Source of the DNA: Bacillus wiedmannii
Lineage (GTDB): Bacteria > Bacillota > Bacilli > Bacillales > Bacillaceae_G
Length of the DNA: 64,000 nt
Direction: 5' to 3'
Assembly (NCBI RefSeq): GCF_001583695.1
Contig: NZ_LOBC01000061.1
Span: 124,001-188,000, forward strand
The notes under the pieces were generated by a model. The model was not told the DNA's origin. It saw only the letters and a program-made list of their open reading frames with translations, and ran no database searches. Below, piece by piece: positions 15,460-24,460 of the stretch (position 1 is the stretch's first letter; each line of letters opens with the position of its first letter). The translations under genes were made by a program, and so were the position numbers.

Positions 15460-15840
15460 GTGAAACCTACTCTAGAGCAAAATAAATTAATATACATACA
15501 AATTGCAGAAATCATTGAATCTGATATTTTAAAAGACATATTGCTTGAAGAAGAACAAGTTCCATCAACAAATCAATTTGCGAAGATGTTACAAATAAAT
15601 CCAGCTACTGCAGCTAAAGGGGTAAATGTATTAGTGGATGAAGGGATTTTATATAAAAAGAGAGGGATCGGGATGTTTGTTGCAAAGGGAGCGAAGAAAG
15701 TTGTACTAAAAAAAAGACAAAACACTTTTATGACCGAATATTTACCTAAAGTGTGGGAAGAAGCGAAAGTGCTAGAAATATCAAAAGATGAATTGATGGA
15801 TATGATTCAAAAAATTACGAAGGAGGGGAAAGAGGGATGA
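15460..15840 (+). CDS. GntR family regulator, YtrA subfamily
   Basis: A 126-aa regulator: an N-terminal winged HTH (about 10-75; EEEQVPSTNQFAKMLQINPA, KRGIGMFVAKGA) and only a short helical tail, the YtrA pattern. YtrA-type genes head operons for ABC exporters and repress them, often responding to cell-envelope antibiotics in relatives. GTG 15460 has AAGGTGG 8-9 bases upstream. It overlaps the ABC ATPase gene by 4 bases (ATGA). Confidence 0.92.
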   Translation: MKPTLEQNKLIYIQIAEIIESDILKDILLEEEQVPSTNQFAKMLQINPATAAKGVNVLVDEGILYKKRGIGMFVAKGAKKVVLKKRQNTFMTEYLPKVWEEAKVLEISKDELMDMIQKITKEGKEG

Positions 15841-16709
15841 TTGCACTTGAAACGTTAGAGTTAACGAAAAAATATAAAAAGAAAATAGCTGTAAATGAAG
15901 TAACGATTTCATTGGAAGAGCATAAAATATATGGTTTGCTTGGAAGGAACGGAGCAGGGAAAACGACTTTATTAAACTTACTAGCAGGACAAATTATTTC
16001 GAGTAGTGGAAGCGTATCTGTATTTGGTGAAAATGTATTTGAAAATAGTAAAGCGATGCAAAATATTTGTTTTGTTAGAGTAAAAGAAGAGGCTCATTTA
16101 AGTTATAAAGTAAAAGAATTTTTTAAGATGTGTAGCATGTTTTATAAAAATTGGGATGGAGCTTATGCTGAAGAACTGGCAGATAAATTTCAGCTGAATA
16201 TGACAGAGAAATACCATAAACTATCCCATGGTATGCAAACAGTCGTAGGAATTATTCAAGGATTAGCAAGTAGAGCACCAATTACTATTTTTGATGAACC
16301 AACTACAGGTTTAGACGCAGCACATCGTGAGTTATTTTATAATTTACTACTAGAAGATTACGGTGAATATCCACGAACAATTATATTATCAACTCATTTA
16401 GTAGAAGAAGTTACTCATGTTATTGAAGATGTAATCATCATAAAAGTAGGCGCACTTGTTGTTCAATCATCGGTGGAAGATTTATTGCAAAAAGCTCATA
16501 TTATTTCAGGGAAAAAAGATAAAGTAGATGAATTTTCGATTAATAAAAAAGTAATAAATCGAGAAGTTTATGGAAATAAGGGGATTGCTGTTATATGGGA
16601 AGAACTTTCTAATGAAGATTATTACTCTCTTGAAAAAGAAGGGTTACTAATTGATAGAATTACATTACAAAAACTATTTATACATATAACGGGTGGTGAA
16701 GTGAAATGA
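15837..16709 (+). CDS. ABC transporter ATP-binding protein (YtrB-like)
   Basis: A 290-aa ATPase with Walker A GRNGAGKTT (about 37-45), signature LSHGMQ, Walker B ITIFDEPTTGLD and the switch His in LSTHLVEE. The signature LSHGM instead of LSGGM is common in this group. It partners the membrane protein encoded immediately downstream (4-base overlap), presumably forming an exporter under control of the YtrA-like regulator. Confidence 0.92.
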   Translation: MIALETLELTKKYKKKIAVNEVTISLEEHKIYGLLGRNGAGKTTLLNLLAGQIISSSGSVSVFGENVFENSKAMQNICFVRVKEEAHLSYKVKEFFKMCSMFYKNWDGAYAEELADKFQLNMTEKYHKLSHGMQTVVGIIQGLASRAPITIFDEPTTGLDAAHRELFYNLLLEDYGEYPRTIILSTHLVEEVTHVIEDVIIIKVGALVVQSSVEDLLQKAHIISGKKDKVDEFSINKKVINREVYGNKGIAVIWEELSNEDYYSLEKEGLLIDRITLQKLFIHITGGEVK

Positions 16710-17377
16710 CGATGTTAATGAAGCAGTTGAAGTTACATATAAATTTTCATTATAAAGCAATTATAATATTTTGGATTGTAGCTTTATTAATAAAAGGGGC
16801 TTTAAATGCTGCTCATTTAAATGGAGCGAACATTGGTTATTTACCTGAAATTATAAATAACCCTTCAATAGCAATTATGTTATTTATAGTAGGGAGTGTT
16901 TTCATCATACAAGATGAGCTGTTTCGTTTAGCGGTTTCATTCGGTGTAACGAGAACACAATATTTTATCGGAGCAATTTGTTATATTGTACTTCAATCTG
17001 CATTATTTTCATTTCTTCAAGTTATGCTTTTACAAGATTTAAAATATAACGTAGTAAATGTTAACTTTGGGGAGCAATTGGTACAACAATTTATTTTACA
17101 ATTTTTATTTTATGTTACGACAGCATGTTTCTTTCAACTAGTAGTCGTGTTTAAGCAAAGATTTAAGTGGATCGGTCTTATGATTGGTGGGACACTTTTC
17201 TTATCAATGAATAGTGTACTTTATGGAGAAGCGGGGATAACAGGTTTAATTTTTACAAACGATGCATCTTTAATCGACATTCCTTATTTTACTGTTATTT
17301 CAATCGGATTAACTATTCTTTATATCATAACTAGTAGTATATTTATTCGTAAAGTATCATTTGAACGAACGGTTTAA
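16706..17377 (+). CDS. ABC transporter membrane subunit
   Basis: A 223-aa hydrophobic protein with about six membrane helices (near 20-38, 50-70, 90-105, 125-147, 152-172, 195-215). It has no ATPase motif. The 4-base overlap with the ATPase gene and position behind a YtrA-type regulator identify it as the permease. Substrate unknown. Confidence 0.85.
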   Translation: MTMLMKQLKLHINFHYKAIIIFWIVALLIKGALNAAHLNGANIGYLPEIINNPSIAIMLFIVGSVFIIQDELFRLAVSFGVTRTQYFIGAICYIVLQSALFSFLQVMLLQDLKYNVVNVNFGEQLVQQFILQFLFYVTTACFFQLVVVFKQRFKWIGLMIGGTLFLSMNSVLYGEAGITGLIFTNDASLIDIPYFTVISIGLTILYIITSSIFIRKVSFERTV

Positions 17378-17417
17378 AATAGTAATAGATTATTATTTTA
17401 GAGAGAAGGAAAAGTAA

Positions 17418-17896
17418 ATGGGAGATACTTCTTCATTAATAACAGTCTTTTTATGTATTGCACTACTAATATTTTGGCGTCGTTATCGCTCCATGCATAA
17501 GCCAATAAAGGGATCGGGAAAACGTATTTTATGGCCATTCCTATTTTTAACACCAGGTATTGTATGGTTTTTAGGTCCCGTACATCCAGCTATATTACAA
17601 GTAGTTATAGCGGGATTCATTGGTGTACTTTTCGCTGTGCCGCTTATAGTATTAACAAATTATGAGCGGAGAGATGATGGGAATATTTATACGAAAAAAG
17701 TGCAGCTTTTTTAATTACTTTTATTGCACTTGTCGTTTTGAGATATGGTTCAAGACAATATATTGTTGACTTAGATCAGCAAACGATTGGTTTATTATTT
17801 TATGTTGTTGCAGTATCGTATATTATTCCGTGGAGAATTGCTTGTTATATAAAGTTTAGGAAAGTTTGGCGGGAAAATAGTAATCATGCTTTATAA
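17418..17896 (+). pseudogene. CcdC-family membrane protein gene with a frameshift
   Basis: The first frame gives MGDTSSLITVFLCIALLIFW and further helices, then stops at TAA 17712-17714 after 98 residues. In the -1 frame the protein continues from AAA AAA | AGT GCA (AAFLITFIALVVLRYGSRQ...) to TAA 17894-17896, giving the ~159-aa length expected of CcdC/DUF1453 proteins. The shift is at A6 (17694-17699). One missing A, a sequencing error, or slippage on the A run would each explain it. GAGAAGGAAAAG precedes the ATG. Confidence 0.75.
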
Positions 17897-17930
17897 GAAA
17901 AAACTTTTCTTTTGAGAAGTTTTTTCTTTT
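17897..17930 (+). terminator. Intrinsic terminator after the CcdC-family gene
   Basis: 13-bp stem 17897-17909 / 17914-17926 with one wobble, then a T-rich run. Confidence 0.85.
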
Positions 17931-17976
17931 TATATGTAATTGAAATCATTTGTTGAAGTGCAAGCTATCATACAAT

Positions 17977-18501
17977 ATGATGAATATAAAAATGCGTACA
18001 ATTTTACTTTTTCTAAACGACATGTCTATTAATGAAATAGAGGATATTAGGAAACAACATGATCCTTTATTCGGTTTAATCCCACCGCATATTACAATTG
18101 TATTCCCATTTGAAAGCTCGACTTTAAATGATGAGCTGAAATTACATATTTTAAAATTATCAAAAGGGATACAGGAGATAGAAATTGAATTTGCGAATCA
18201 AATTAAGAGTGAAAGAGAATATTTATTTTTACGAGTTGAAAAGGGACAAAAACAAATAGAAGAACTTCATGATATGCTGTATACAGGCGCTTTATTACAA
18301 TTTTTGAAAGAAGATATTCCGTACATACCGCATGTAACAGTCGGGAGAAAAGAAAGTACTGAGTTAGCTGCTGAAGTAGCTAAGGATATTCATAGTTTCC
18401 CTGAAAAGTTACAATGTGTAATTGATAGAATTAGTGTAGAGCGAATTGGAGAAAACGGGGAATCAATTATTGAATTTGAAGTACCGTTGCAAAAAAGCTG
18501 A
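17977..18501 (+). CDS. 2H phosphoesterase (2'-5' RNA ligase family)
   Basis: About 170-174 aa. Two H-x-T motifs about 80-90 residues apart, PPHITIVFPF and IPHVTVGR, define the 2H phosphoesterase fold that cleaves or joins 2',3'-cyclic or 2'-5' phosphodiester bonds; the real substrate is unknown. The conserved protein probably begins MRTILLFL (ATG 17992), but ATG 17977 and 17980 are in frame and none has a clear ribosome site. A TACAAT at 17971-17976 could be a -10 box, which would make the message nearly leaderless. Confidence 0.82.
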   Translation: MMNIKMRTILLFLNDMSINEIEDIRKQHDPLFGLIPPHITIVFPFESSTLNDELKLHILKLSKGIQEIEIEFANQIKSEREYLFLRVEKGQKQIEELHDMLYTGALLQFLKEDIPYIPHVTVGRKESTELAAEVAKDIHSFPEKLQCVIDRISVERIGENGESIIEFEVPLQKS

Positions 18502-18519
18502 CAAAAGTCAGCTTTTTTT
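18491..18519. terminator. Bidirectional terminator between convergent genes
   Basis: Perfect 12-bp stem 18491-18502 / 18507-18518 with A and T runs on either side. It overlaps the coding ends of both the 2H phosphoesterase gene and coaW. Confidence 0.9.
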
Positions 18520-19338
18520 ATTCGTAACATGAAGTAAAGCACCAATCGCACCACTATTACCACCATCTTGTAAAAAGATTGGTGTTTTATTTTGATATTT
18601 TGTGTAGTTACTAATAATATTTTGAAGGTGTACGTTATTACATAGAGTCGAACCAATATAAATAATATGGTCAATGTTTTTTGTTTCGGCGAATTGAAGG
18701 CTTAATGCAGTAACGACTTCACCAACAAGCCCTTGCACAGTTGCTAGTATATCAGCACTACTAAAATTTGAATCTGTTTTGGTAGCTTTTCCGAAATTGC
18801 TTGCAGTTAAGCTATTATCAATAGGGGAGAGAATGCCACCATAAATATCACCAACCGTAATATCTAGTTCTTTTCTAGAACCTAATTTTGTTAAAGGAAT
18901 CACATCTTCAAAATGATCTATATTTGTTAACAATCTTGAAAGCCCCATAATAGTACCACCGCCAACACCAGTTCCACCAGCTCGAATATATTTGTCATTA
19001 TAAACGTAATGAATGGAAGTACCTGTACCGATATTTGTTAAAATAAAGTTGTTTACATCATATTTTTCTTTTTTTAATATGTATCGGACACCTACATGAG
19101 TAGCTTCAAATTCGTTTAGTTCTACTATTTTATATGAATCTGAAAGTAGTTGCTGTATTTTTTTTGCTTTACCACCTGTTATACATATTTGTTTTATATG
19201 AGTTTTTTTCTTAAGCCAGTCTATTATTTTATCTTGTTCATTTGAATAAAATTTTTCAAAAGCTAATTGCTTTTGTTCGTTCAAATAAGCAATTTTCGTT
19301 AATGTTCCTCCGGCATCGATACCGATAGTGCTTTCCAT
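18508..19338 (-). CDS. coaW: Type II pantothenate kinase
   Basis: A 276-aa actin/hexokinase-fold kinase. Motifs are [14 protein letters not shown] at the N-terminus (phosphate 1), NIGTGTSI and [14 protein letters not shown] in the middle, and the [11 protein letters not shown] end. It phosphorylates pantothenate in the first step of CoA synthesis. ATG 19338 is chosen (AGGGGCAGG upstream) rather than a TTG six codons earlier. B. cereus-group genomes also carry a type III kinase (CoaX), reported essential in B. anthracis, so this copy may be accessory. Confidence 0.92.
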   Translation of the reverse strand: MESTIGIDAGGTLTKIAYLNEQKQLAFEKFYSNEQDKIIDWLKKKTHIKQICITGGKAKKIQQLLSDSYKIVELNEFEATHVGVRYILKKEKYDVNNFILTNIGTGTSIHYVYNDKYIRAGGTGVGGGTIMGLSRLLTNIDHFEDVIPLTKLGSRKELDITVGDIYGGILSPIDNSLTASNFGKATKTDSNFSSADILATVQGLVGEVVTALSLQFAETKNIDHIIYIGSTLCNNVHLQNIISNYTKYQNKTPIFLQDGGNSGAIGALLHVTNKKS

Positions 19339-19429
19339 TTTCCTGCCCCTAACCAAGTAATTTATTTACTCTGTTCATGTTAGTGAAACAAATTTGTAGG
19401 AGATAGATCCCCGTAGAATTACATCGTCT

Positions 19430-19828
19430 CTATTTTGCTTGATATATTAATAGCTTTTCTATAGTTACAATCGGCTGATCGTTAATAGTTGCAGTACCTT
19501 TACCGAGAATAAAACCTCGACGATTGCGAGTAAGCTCATAATGTAAATCAAGTTTATCACCGGGATATGCTTTTCCATGGAACACAACCCCATCTAATGA
19601 GGAGAGGAAGCCTAGACCTTCAGAGTCACTTGTATGTACAAATGCACTAAGCTGAGCAAGTGCTTCTACAATTAACATATGAGGCATATGTTTTTGATTA
19701 TCATTTATAAACCACTCATTATTTGAAATGAGTTTATATCCCGTAACAGATTCACCATGTTTTACATTTGTTACTTTATCAATCATTAAAAAAGGATAAC
19801 GATGAGGAAGAGTGTCTTTAATATGCAT
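19430..19828 (-). CDS. FabZ-like beta-hydroxyacyl-ACP dehydratase paralogue
   Basis: A 132-aa hot-dog-fold protein. LPHRYPFLMIDKV carries the FabZ catalytic His, and VEALAQ (about 67-72) the catalytic Glu helix; the usual PGVL before it is PHML here. Such stand-alone FabZ paralogues act in fatty-acid or secondary-metabolite dehydration; no partner gene is next to it. ATG 19828 has GGAGG 8 bases upstream. It follows the aminotransferase gene on the same strand after a hairpin. Confidence 0.85.
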   Translation of the reverse strand: MHIKDTLPHRYPFLMIDKVTNVKHGESVTGYKLISNNEWFINDNQKHMPHMLIVEALAQLSAFVHTSDSEGLGFLSSLDGVVFHGKAYPGDKLDLHYELTRNRRGFILGKGTATINDQPIVTIEKLLIYQAK

Positions 19829-19850
19829 ATGAAAGTACCTCCAATAAATA

Positions 19851-19876
19851 ATACCCCTGCTACAGTTAAGCAGGGG
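19851..19876 (-). terminator. Hairpin between the aminotransferase and FabZ-like genes
   Basis: Perfect 8-bp stem CCCCTGCT 19854-19861 / AGCAGGGG 19869-19876. The minus-strand T tract is interrupted (TATTATTT), so termination may be partial. Confidence 0.6.
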
Positions 19877-19884
19877 AGTTATCA

Positions 19885-21084
19885 TTAATTTTTAACTAAT
19901 TCATTTACTTTTTCAAGAGAAAAAATACCGCTATTTCTAATGTTTTCAACAACTTGTTGTAACACTTCTTTATCTTGAACAAGTGCAATACGTACAAAGC
20001 CTTCTCCATGAGGTCCAAATGCATGACCTGGTGTAACAACGACATTCGCACGATCCATTAATGCATAAGCGAAATTTATCGAAGTCCAGCCTTTCGGAAT
20101 TTTGGCCCAGACGAACATACTACCAGCTGGTTTATCAACATTCCAACCAAATGTTCGGAATCCATCAACTAAAGTATCTCTACGTTCTTGATAAATACCG
20201 CGATTTTTCTCACAAAACGCAGCGCCATTTCTTAGTGCCGCTGATGCCGCTTTTTGAATTGGTAAAAACACACCATAATCTGTATTTGATTTAAATTGAG
20301 TAAGTGCACGAACAATTTCTTCGTTTCCAATCATATATCCAATACGGCTACCTGCTAAACTATAACTTTTTGATAAAGAGTTGATTTCTACTCCAACTTC
20401 TTTAGCACCAGGTACAGAGAGGAAGCTAATTGGTTTATTGCCATCAAAATAAAATTCAGCATAAGCAAAATCATGGACAACAATAATGTTATGCTTTTTC
20501 GCAAATGCGATTACCTCTTTAAAGAAATCTGCATGAGCCATTGCTGGAACGGGATTCCCTGGGAAGTTTAAAATCATCATCTTTGCTTTATCGGCAATTT
20601 CTGCAGGAATTAACTCTAAGTTAGGTAAGAATTCCTTTTCTTTCTTTAATGGCATGTAGTAAGATGTTGCACCAGCCATTTGAATTCCAGTTTCATAAGC
20701 TGTATATCCTGGATCCGGAACTAATATAATATCTCCCGGATTTGCATAAACCATAGGTAAGTGAACGAGTCCGTCCTGTGAACCCATTAATAATAAAACT
20801 TCTTTATCGGCATTTAATTTAACGTTATGAGTGTTGTTGTAATATTTAGTTACAGCTTCGTGAAATTCTTGAATACCACTTAATGTGTATCCATAGCTTT
20901 CTTTTTCACTTGCTGTATGTACCATTTCTTCTCTTACGAAGTCAGCAGGTGGCATATCAGGATTCCCGATACTTAAATCAATCATTTTGTGACCTGCTGC
21001 AATTTTTTCTTTTTTATAGGCCCCTAATTCACTAAATATAGAAGATTGGAATGCTTTCATTCTAGTTGCTAACGTGTAAGTCAT
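19885..21084 (-). CDS. Class I/II PLP-dependent aminotransferase (LL-DAP aminotransferase-like)
   Basis: A 399-aa fold-type I aminotransferase. The PLP lysine is K239 in SLSKSYSLAGSRIGY; NFPGNPVPA (about 173-181), HDFAYAEF (204-211) and the C-terminal R in EGFVRIALV are the other cofactor and substrate anchors. It is often annotated as LL-diaminopimelate aminotransferase, but Bacillus makes DAP by the acetylase route, so that label is doubtful and a different amino donor is likely. ATG 21084 has AGGAGGGG upstream. Confidence 0.88.
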   Translation of the reverse strand: MTYTLATRMKAFQSSIFSELGAYKKEKIAAGHKMIDLSIGNPDMPPADFVREEMVHTASEKESYGYTLSGIQEFHEAVTKYYNNTHNVKLNADKEVLLLMGSQDGLVHLPMVYANPGDIILVPDPGYTAYETGIQMAGATSYYMPLKKEKEFLPNLELIPAEIADKAKMMILNFPGNPVPAMAHADFFKEVIAFAKKHNIIVVHDFAYAEFYFDGNKPISFLSVPGAKEVGVEINSLSKSYSLAGSRIGYMIGNEEIVRALTQFKSNTDYGVFLPIQKAASAALRNGAAFCEKNRGIYQERRDTLVDGFRTFGWNVDKPAGSMFVWAKIPKGWTSINFAYALMDRANVVVTPGHAFGPHGEGFVRIALVQDKEVLQQVVENIRNSGIFSLEKVNELVKN

Positions 21085-21276
21085 CAAAACCCCTCCTAAA
21101 AACAGTGTTTTCTTTCTGCATTTTTAATTATTCTGAAAACACATGTTTACATTTTATCATTTTTTTATGAAAATTAAAACGATTGACAAATTTAGAGGGA
21201 GGATTAGTCTTTTTTGAAAGGGCGTTGTAAATAAGGATTGGTTAACTGAACTGTTTATTATATCTTTCTATACGGT

Positions 21277-21474
21277 TTAGGATGTTTTATAGTTTTTATT
21301 AAGTATATCCCGCATATTTTGGATGAAAAATAACACGAAAACGAGGCCTAATATACCACTAAGCCAATAGTATGAATTTCCCGTCGTGAATCTTTCATAA
21401 AATGAAAGTGCACTCCATAGGATTAGGATAATGGAACAGATTGTTGAGACAATTAATGAACTTAAACTTCTCAA
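21277..21474 (-). CDS. Small two-helix membrane protein
   Basis: A 65-aa protein with hydrophobic stretches at about 5-22 and 36-54 and a short basic tail. TTG 21474 is favoured because GAGGTG lies 7 bases upstream; a GTG at 21483 overlaps that site. No family recognised. Upstream is an AT-rich gap and then the lipoprotein gene. Confidence 0.6.
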   Translation of the reverse strand: MRSLSSLIVSTICSIILILWSALSFYERFTTGNSYYWLSGILGLVFVLFFIQNMRDILNKNYKTS

Positions 21475-21573
21475 AAAAAGCACCTCGCATTAAAATATTG
21501 TTATTATATAATACTACATTTAAATTTAAAGATTTAAAAGAGGAAAATGTTTTTGGGGAGGTTTTGTAAATTA

Positions 21574-21602
21574 AAAATAACGCAGAAAATATTTTCTGCG
21601 TC
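21574..21602 (-). terminator. Terminator of the lipoprotein gene at 21618
   Basis: Perfect 22-base palindrome 21580-21601 followed on the minus strand by TTATTTTT. Confidence 0.85.
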
Positions 21603-21617
21603 TTATATGAAGTGTAA

Positions 21618-21980
21618 TCATTTCTTTTTATATGTACATAACTTTTCCACTGCATAAAAGTATACATTTAATTTGCCATCGACAACTTTTAAAGTTTGAT
21701 CCGATGTAAATGAGTTACCATAATCAATGTGATATACATTAGAATTCTTTACAAATGAGCCTTTGTATAAATCTTCTTTTTCCTTTGATGTTTGCATCTC
21801 CACTAAATATTGAACAATTTTTTCTTTCTTTTCTTCTTTTACAACTGTTTCAAATTTATAAGATGCAGGGCAAAGACCATTTTTGTTGTCAACGACTTCC
21901 CAAGAACCGTATATATCATTATTGCTACAGCCACTCAGTAGAACGATGAATATTGGAATAATTAATAAAACCTTTTTCAT
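21618..21980 (-). CDS. Small lipoprotein of unknown function
   Basis: A 120-aa protein with the signal MKKVLLIIPIFIVLLSG and lipobox Cys18. The mature part is charged and beta-rich (YGSWEVVDNKNGLCPASYKF...), with two later Cys. ATG 21980 has AAAGGAG 7 bases upstream. Expected to be tethered outside the membrane; no family recognised. Confidence 0.8.
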   Translation of the reverse strand: MKKVLLIIPIFIVLLSGCSNNDIYGSWEVVDNKNGLCPASYKFETVVKEEKKEKIVQYLVEMQTSKEKEDLYKGSFVKNSNVYHIDYGNSFTSDQTLKVVDGKLNVYFYAVEKLCTYKKK

Positions 21981-22106
21981 TTTGTACTCCTTTCTTTTCA
22001 TTTTTAATAAACGTGCGAATACGATACGAATATTGTAATAAATAAAGTTTAAATTTTTATAAAGAATTATTTAATTTCATATAAAAATTTAAGGAGAATT
22101 GAAAAA

Positions 22107-22137
22107 GCATGAATCTAGTGTAAAGCCAGATTCATGC
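22107..22137 (-). terminator. Terminator of the membrane-protein gene at 22151
   Basis: Perfect 10-bp stem GCATGAATCT / AGATTCATGC with a minus-strand TTTTTC tract. Confidence 0.85.
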
Positions 22138-22150
22138 CGAGTACTGTAGC

Positions 22151-22450
22151 CTATGTTATGTCTCTTTTGAGGAAAAATAATGAGGAAAGTAGGATCATTA
22201 TTCCATTTAAAATATATATAATTGCAACAATGAAGGCTATCCCACCTGCGCCAAATCCAGCTTTATCGAATATAGAAGCAAATGCTACGGTAGCAAAAAA
22301 AACAATAGGAGTTAGTAGTAAAAAAATGAAACCTGCGATAATTCTTCTTTTAAGGTTATGTCCAGATAAGGAAATTGCTAAAAAGTTTATGATGCTAAAC
22401 AGAGCTAATACAAAAATAAAGATACTAAATAACTGCATACCATCAGACAA
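22151..22450 (-). CDS. Four-helix membrane protein (paralogue of the one at 56122)
   Basis: A 99-aa protein with four hydrophobic segments. Its core TPIVFFATVAFASIFDKAGFG is clearly related to SPIVFFTTLHVIGEKVGDGF in the protein at 56122-56403, so the two are members of one small family that I cannot name. TTG 22450 is preferred: AGGAGG ends 7 bases upstream. Monocistronic. Confidence 0.75.
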   Translation of the reverse strand: MSDGMQLFSIFIFVLALFSIINFLAISLSGHNLKRRIIAGFIFLLLTPIVFFATVAFASIFDKAGFGAGGIAFIVAIIYILNGIMILLSSLFFLKRDIT

Positions 22451-22555
22451 TTTCGCACCTCCTGTATATATCATGTTAGTATACTGTATTCGAAAGCGAA
22501 AGAGGGTACTCCTTTAAATAATTATAATAAGCGTAATAAATAAGGCTTTATATAA

Positions 22556-22597
22556 CAAAGACGCATGGATTAATCAAATATGATCCATGCGTCTTTG
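22556..22597 (-). terminator. Terminator of the MFS gene at 22604
   Basis: Perfect 15-bp stem 22556-22570 / 22583-22597 that reads into a T-rich minus-strand tract. Confidence 0.85.
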
Positions 22598-22603
22598 TTT
22601 ATG

Positions 22604-23806
22604 TTATAAATTCGCAGATTGCGAAGGTTGTTTTTCATATTGTTTCTGTTTAGATAATGAAATGAAAATAATTAATAATGAAATCACACCGAAAATGAGA
22701 ACCATATATTGCAATCCAATCGTATCTAAGAAGAAGCCTGTGCCGAGTAAGACAATTTGGAACATAACTCTCTCAAACATATTACGGAATGAGAAGAGAC
22801 GACCATGATAGCTTTTTTCCACTTTCGTTTGGAAAATTGTCGACATAATAGGGAAGAAGCAACCAACACTAAAACCAAATAAACCAAATGATGTAAGAGA
22901 CATCCATTTTATATCGCTAAAGAACAAGGAAAGGTGTGCAAAAGCGGTACAAACAGCGAAGAAATATAATAATTTTTCAGGTTTGAAATGGTCAGATAAA
23001 CGTTTAATAACGAAGGCCCCTAACATAAATGCGACACCTTCAATTGTATATATAAAGCCTTTAATCGTTGGATCATGTTGCATTTCACTAATGTTAATTA
23101 CCATTAAATTAAATCCAGCTATAAATAATAGAGGGATAATACTTAATATAAGTGCTGTAAAAGCAATAGGAATTCCTTTTAAAATACGAAAAACTTCCAT
23201 AAAGCTATTATCTTTTGCAGCTTGTTTACTTCGTGTTGTTGATTTCTTATCTTCGAATTGTAGGAAGAAAGTTGAGAGGAATAATAAAGCGTACGCTGCC
23301 ATTGAGAAGGCATACATATACTGTAAACTCATTACAACTAAAAGAATTCCACCTAGTGAAGTACCTGCAATACGAGCGATTGTACCTACATTCATATGTA
23401 CACCGTTCATCTGTAATAACTCATGCTCACGTACGATGAGTGGAATTACAGATTGTAATGCAGGGAAGTAAAATGCTGCAGAAATTTGAAGAGCAACCAT
23501 AAATGCAATCATGAAGGCAATGCTTTCAAATTGGATAGCGAAAAACATAAAAATAACACTAATAACGCGACCGAACCCAGCATAAAGAAGAACTTTTTTC
23601 TTTTCATACTGATCGATAATACGACCAGCCATAGGACCAACTAGTACACCAGCTAATAGTCCGATAAATAATATAACTGATTTCATGAAATCAGAAGGGA
23701 CATATTTTTGCATAAATTCAAGGTTGCCAAGAATACCAAGCCATAGCCCTAGACCAGCAATAAACTCCCCAATTAACACAATCCAAACATTTTTATTACG
23801 CCACAT
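22604..23806 (-). CDS. MFS transporter
   Basis: A 400-aa major-facilitator protein with about twelve hydrophobic helices. The loop 2-3 region GPMAGRIIDQYEKKKVL matches the MFS A motif in a diverged form. Family resemblance is to bacilysin/macrolide-type exporters, but substrate is unknown. GAGAGG precedes the ATG. It stands alone between terminators. Confidence 0.88.
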   Translation of the reverse strand: MWRNKNVWIVLIGEFIAGLGLWLGILGNLEFMQKYVPSDFMKSVILFIGLLAGVLVGPMAGRIIDQYEKKKVLLYAGFGRVISVIFMFFAIQFESIAFMIAFMVALQISAAFYFPALQSVIPLIVREHELLQMNGVHMNVGTIARIAGTSLGGILLVVMSLQYMYAFSMAAYALLFLSTFFLQFEDKKSTTRSKQAAKDNSFMEVFRILKGIPIAFTALILSIIPLLFIAGFNLMVINISEMQHDPTIKGFIYTIEGVAFMLGAFVIKRLSDHFKPEKLLYFFAVCTAFAHLSLFFSDIKWMSLTSFGLFGFSVGCFFPIMSTIFQTKVEKSYHGRLFSFRNMFERVMFQIVLLGTGFFLDTIGLQYMVLIFGVISLLIIFISLSKQKQYEKQPSQSANL

Positions 23807-24039
23807 AATGTAAAACCTCTCCGTCTTTTAAAATGAAAAACTCGTATATAAAACCTCCTTATTTTATATAGAATTTATAACGAACTTTTTTAGAGTCAGA
23901 GTCTATATTACGTGTTTCATGAGTGGATTTCAATCTTTTTGATTTGTCAAAAATTTGATGTGTTAATAGATGAAATAAGTAAGTCAAAATGTATAAAATC
24001 AATGATTACATATTCATTGAAAGTAAGGATAAATAAAAT

Positions 24040-24095
24040 AAAAGCATCAAGAAAATATCACTATTAAATGATATTTTTCTTGATGCTTTTAATAC
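24040..24095 (-). terminator. Strong terminator of the small gene at 24097
   Basis: About 20-bp stem with a one-base bulge (24040-24059 / 24070-24090); TTTTATTTTATTT follows on the minus strand. Confidence 0.88.
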
Positions 24096-24096
24096 A

Positions 24097-24270
24097 TCAG
24101 GCTGAATATTCTTCTTTACGTACTTCGAAAAATTCATTACGACGTAAGTAATTATAAACTTTCTCGGAAACCTTTTCTTCTTCAGACATTAAGAAACGAT
24201 GATCAAAAGCATAGAATGATTGACCTTTAATTAATTTTACGTAGTATATTTTACACGCCTCCTCTAGCAT
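24097..24270 (-). CDS. Small hypothetical protein, start codon in doubt (possible ATA start)
   Basis: The frame from ATG 24270 gives 57 aa: MLEEACK then IYYVKLIKGQSFYAFDHRFL... ending KEEYSA. The region is charged and probably helical. The only strong ribosome site, AGAGGAGG, lies inside this frame and is ideally spaced for ATA at 24249, which would give a 50-aa protein starting at YYVKLIKGQ. ATG 24270 itself has only a weak AGGT upstream. The strong dedicated terminator supports a real gene. No family recognised. Confidence 0.6.
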   Translation of the reverse strand: MLEEACKIYYVKLIKGQSFYAFDHRFLMSEEEKVSEKVYNYLRRNEFFEVRKEEYSA

Positions 24271-24460
24271 AATTGGAACTTACCTAATATTATGATGGCC
24301 TATATGCTTGTGAATCATACTTGGAGTTTCAAAGGATAGAAGCTAAATAAGTTGAAAAAGCTTACAAAACTGTAATGTTGTTGTCACGTTTTCCGATAGT
24401 TAAAAATAACCAATATCTCCTATACTAGAAATATGTTACATAAAATAAGGGGGGGAAAAG

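Noticed and set aside
19885-21084. Assignment as true LL-diaminopimelate aminotransferase (dapL)
   Set aside because: Bacillus uses the acetylated DAP pathway; motifs show only a class I/II aminotransferase.
22134-22517. Plus-strand frame opposite the small membrane protein
   Set aside because: Antisense shadow; the minus-strand gene has the ribosome site, helices, terminator and a paralogue.
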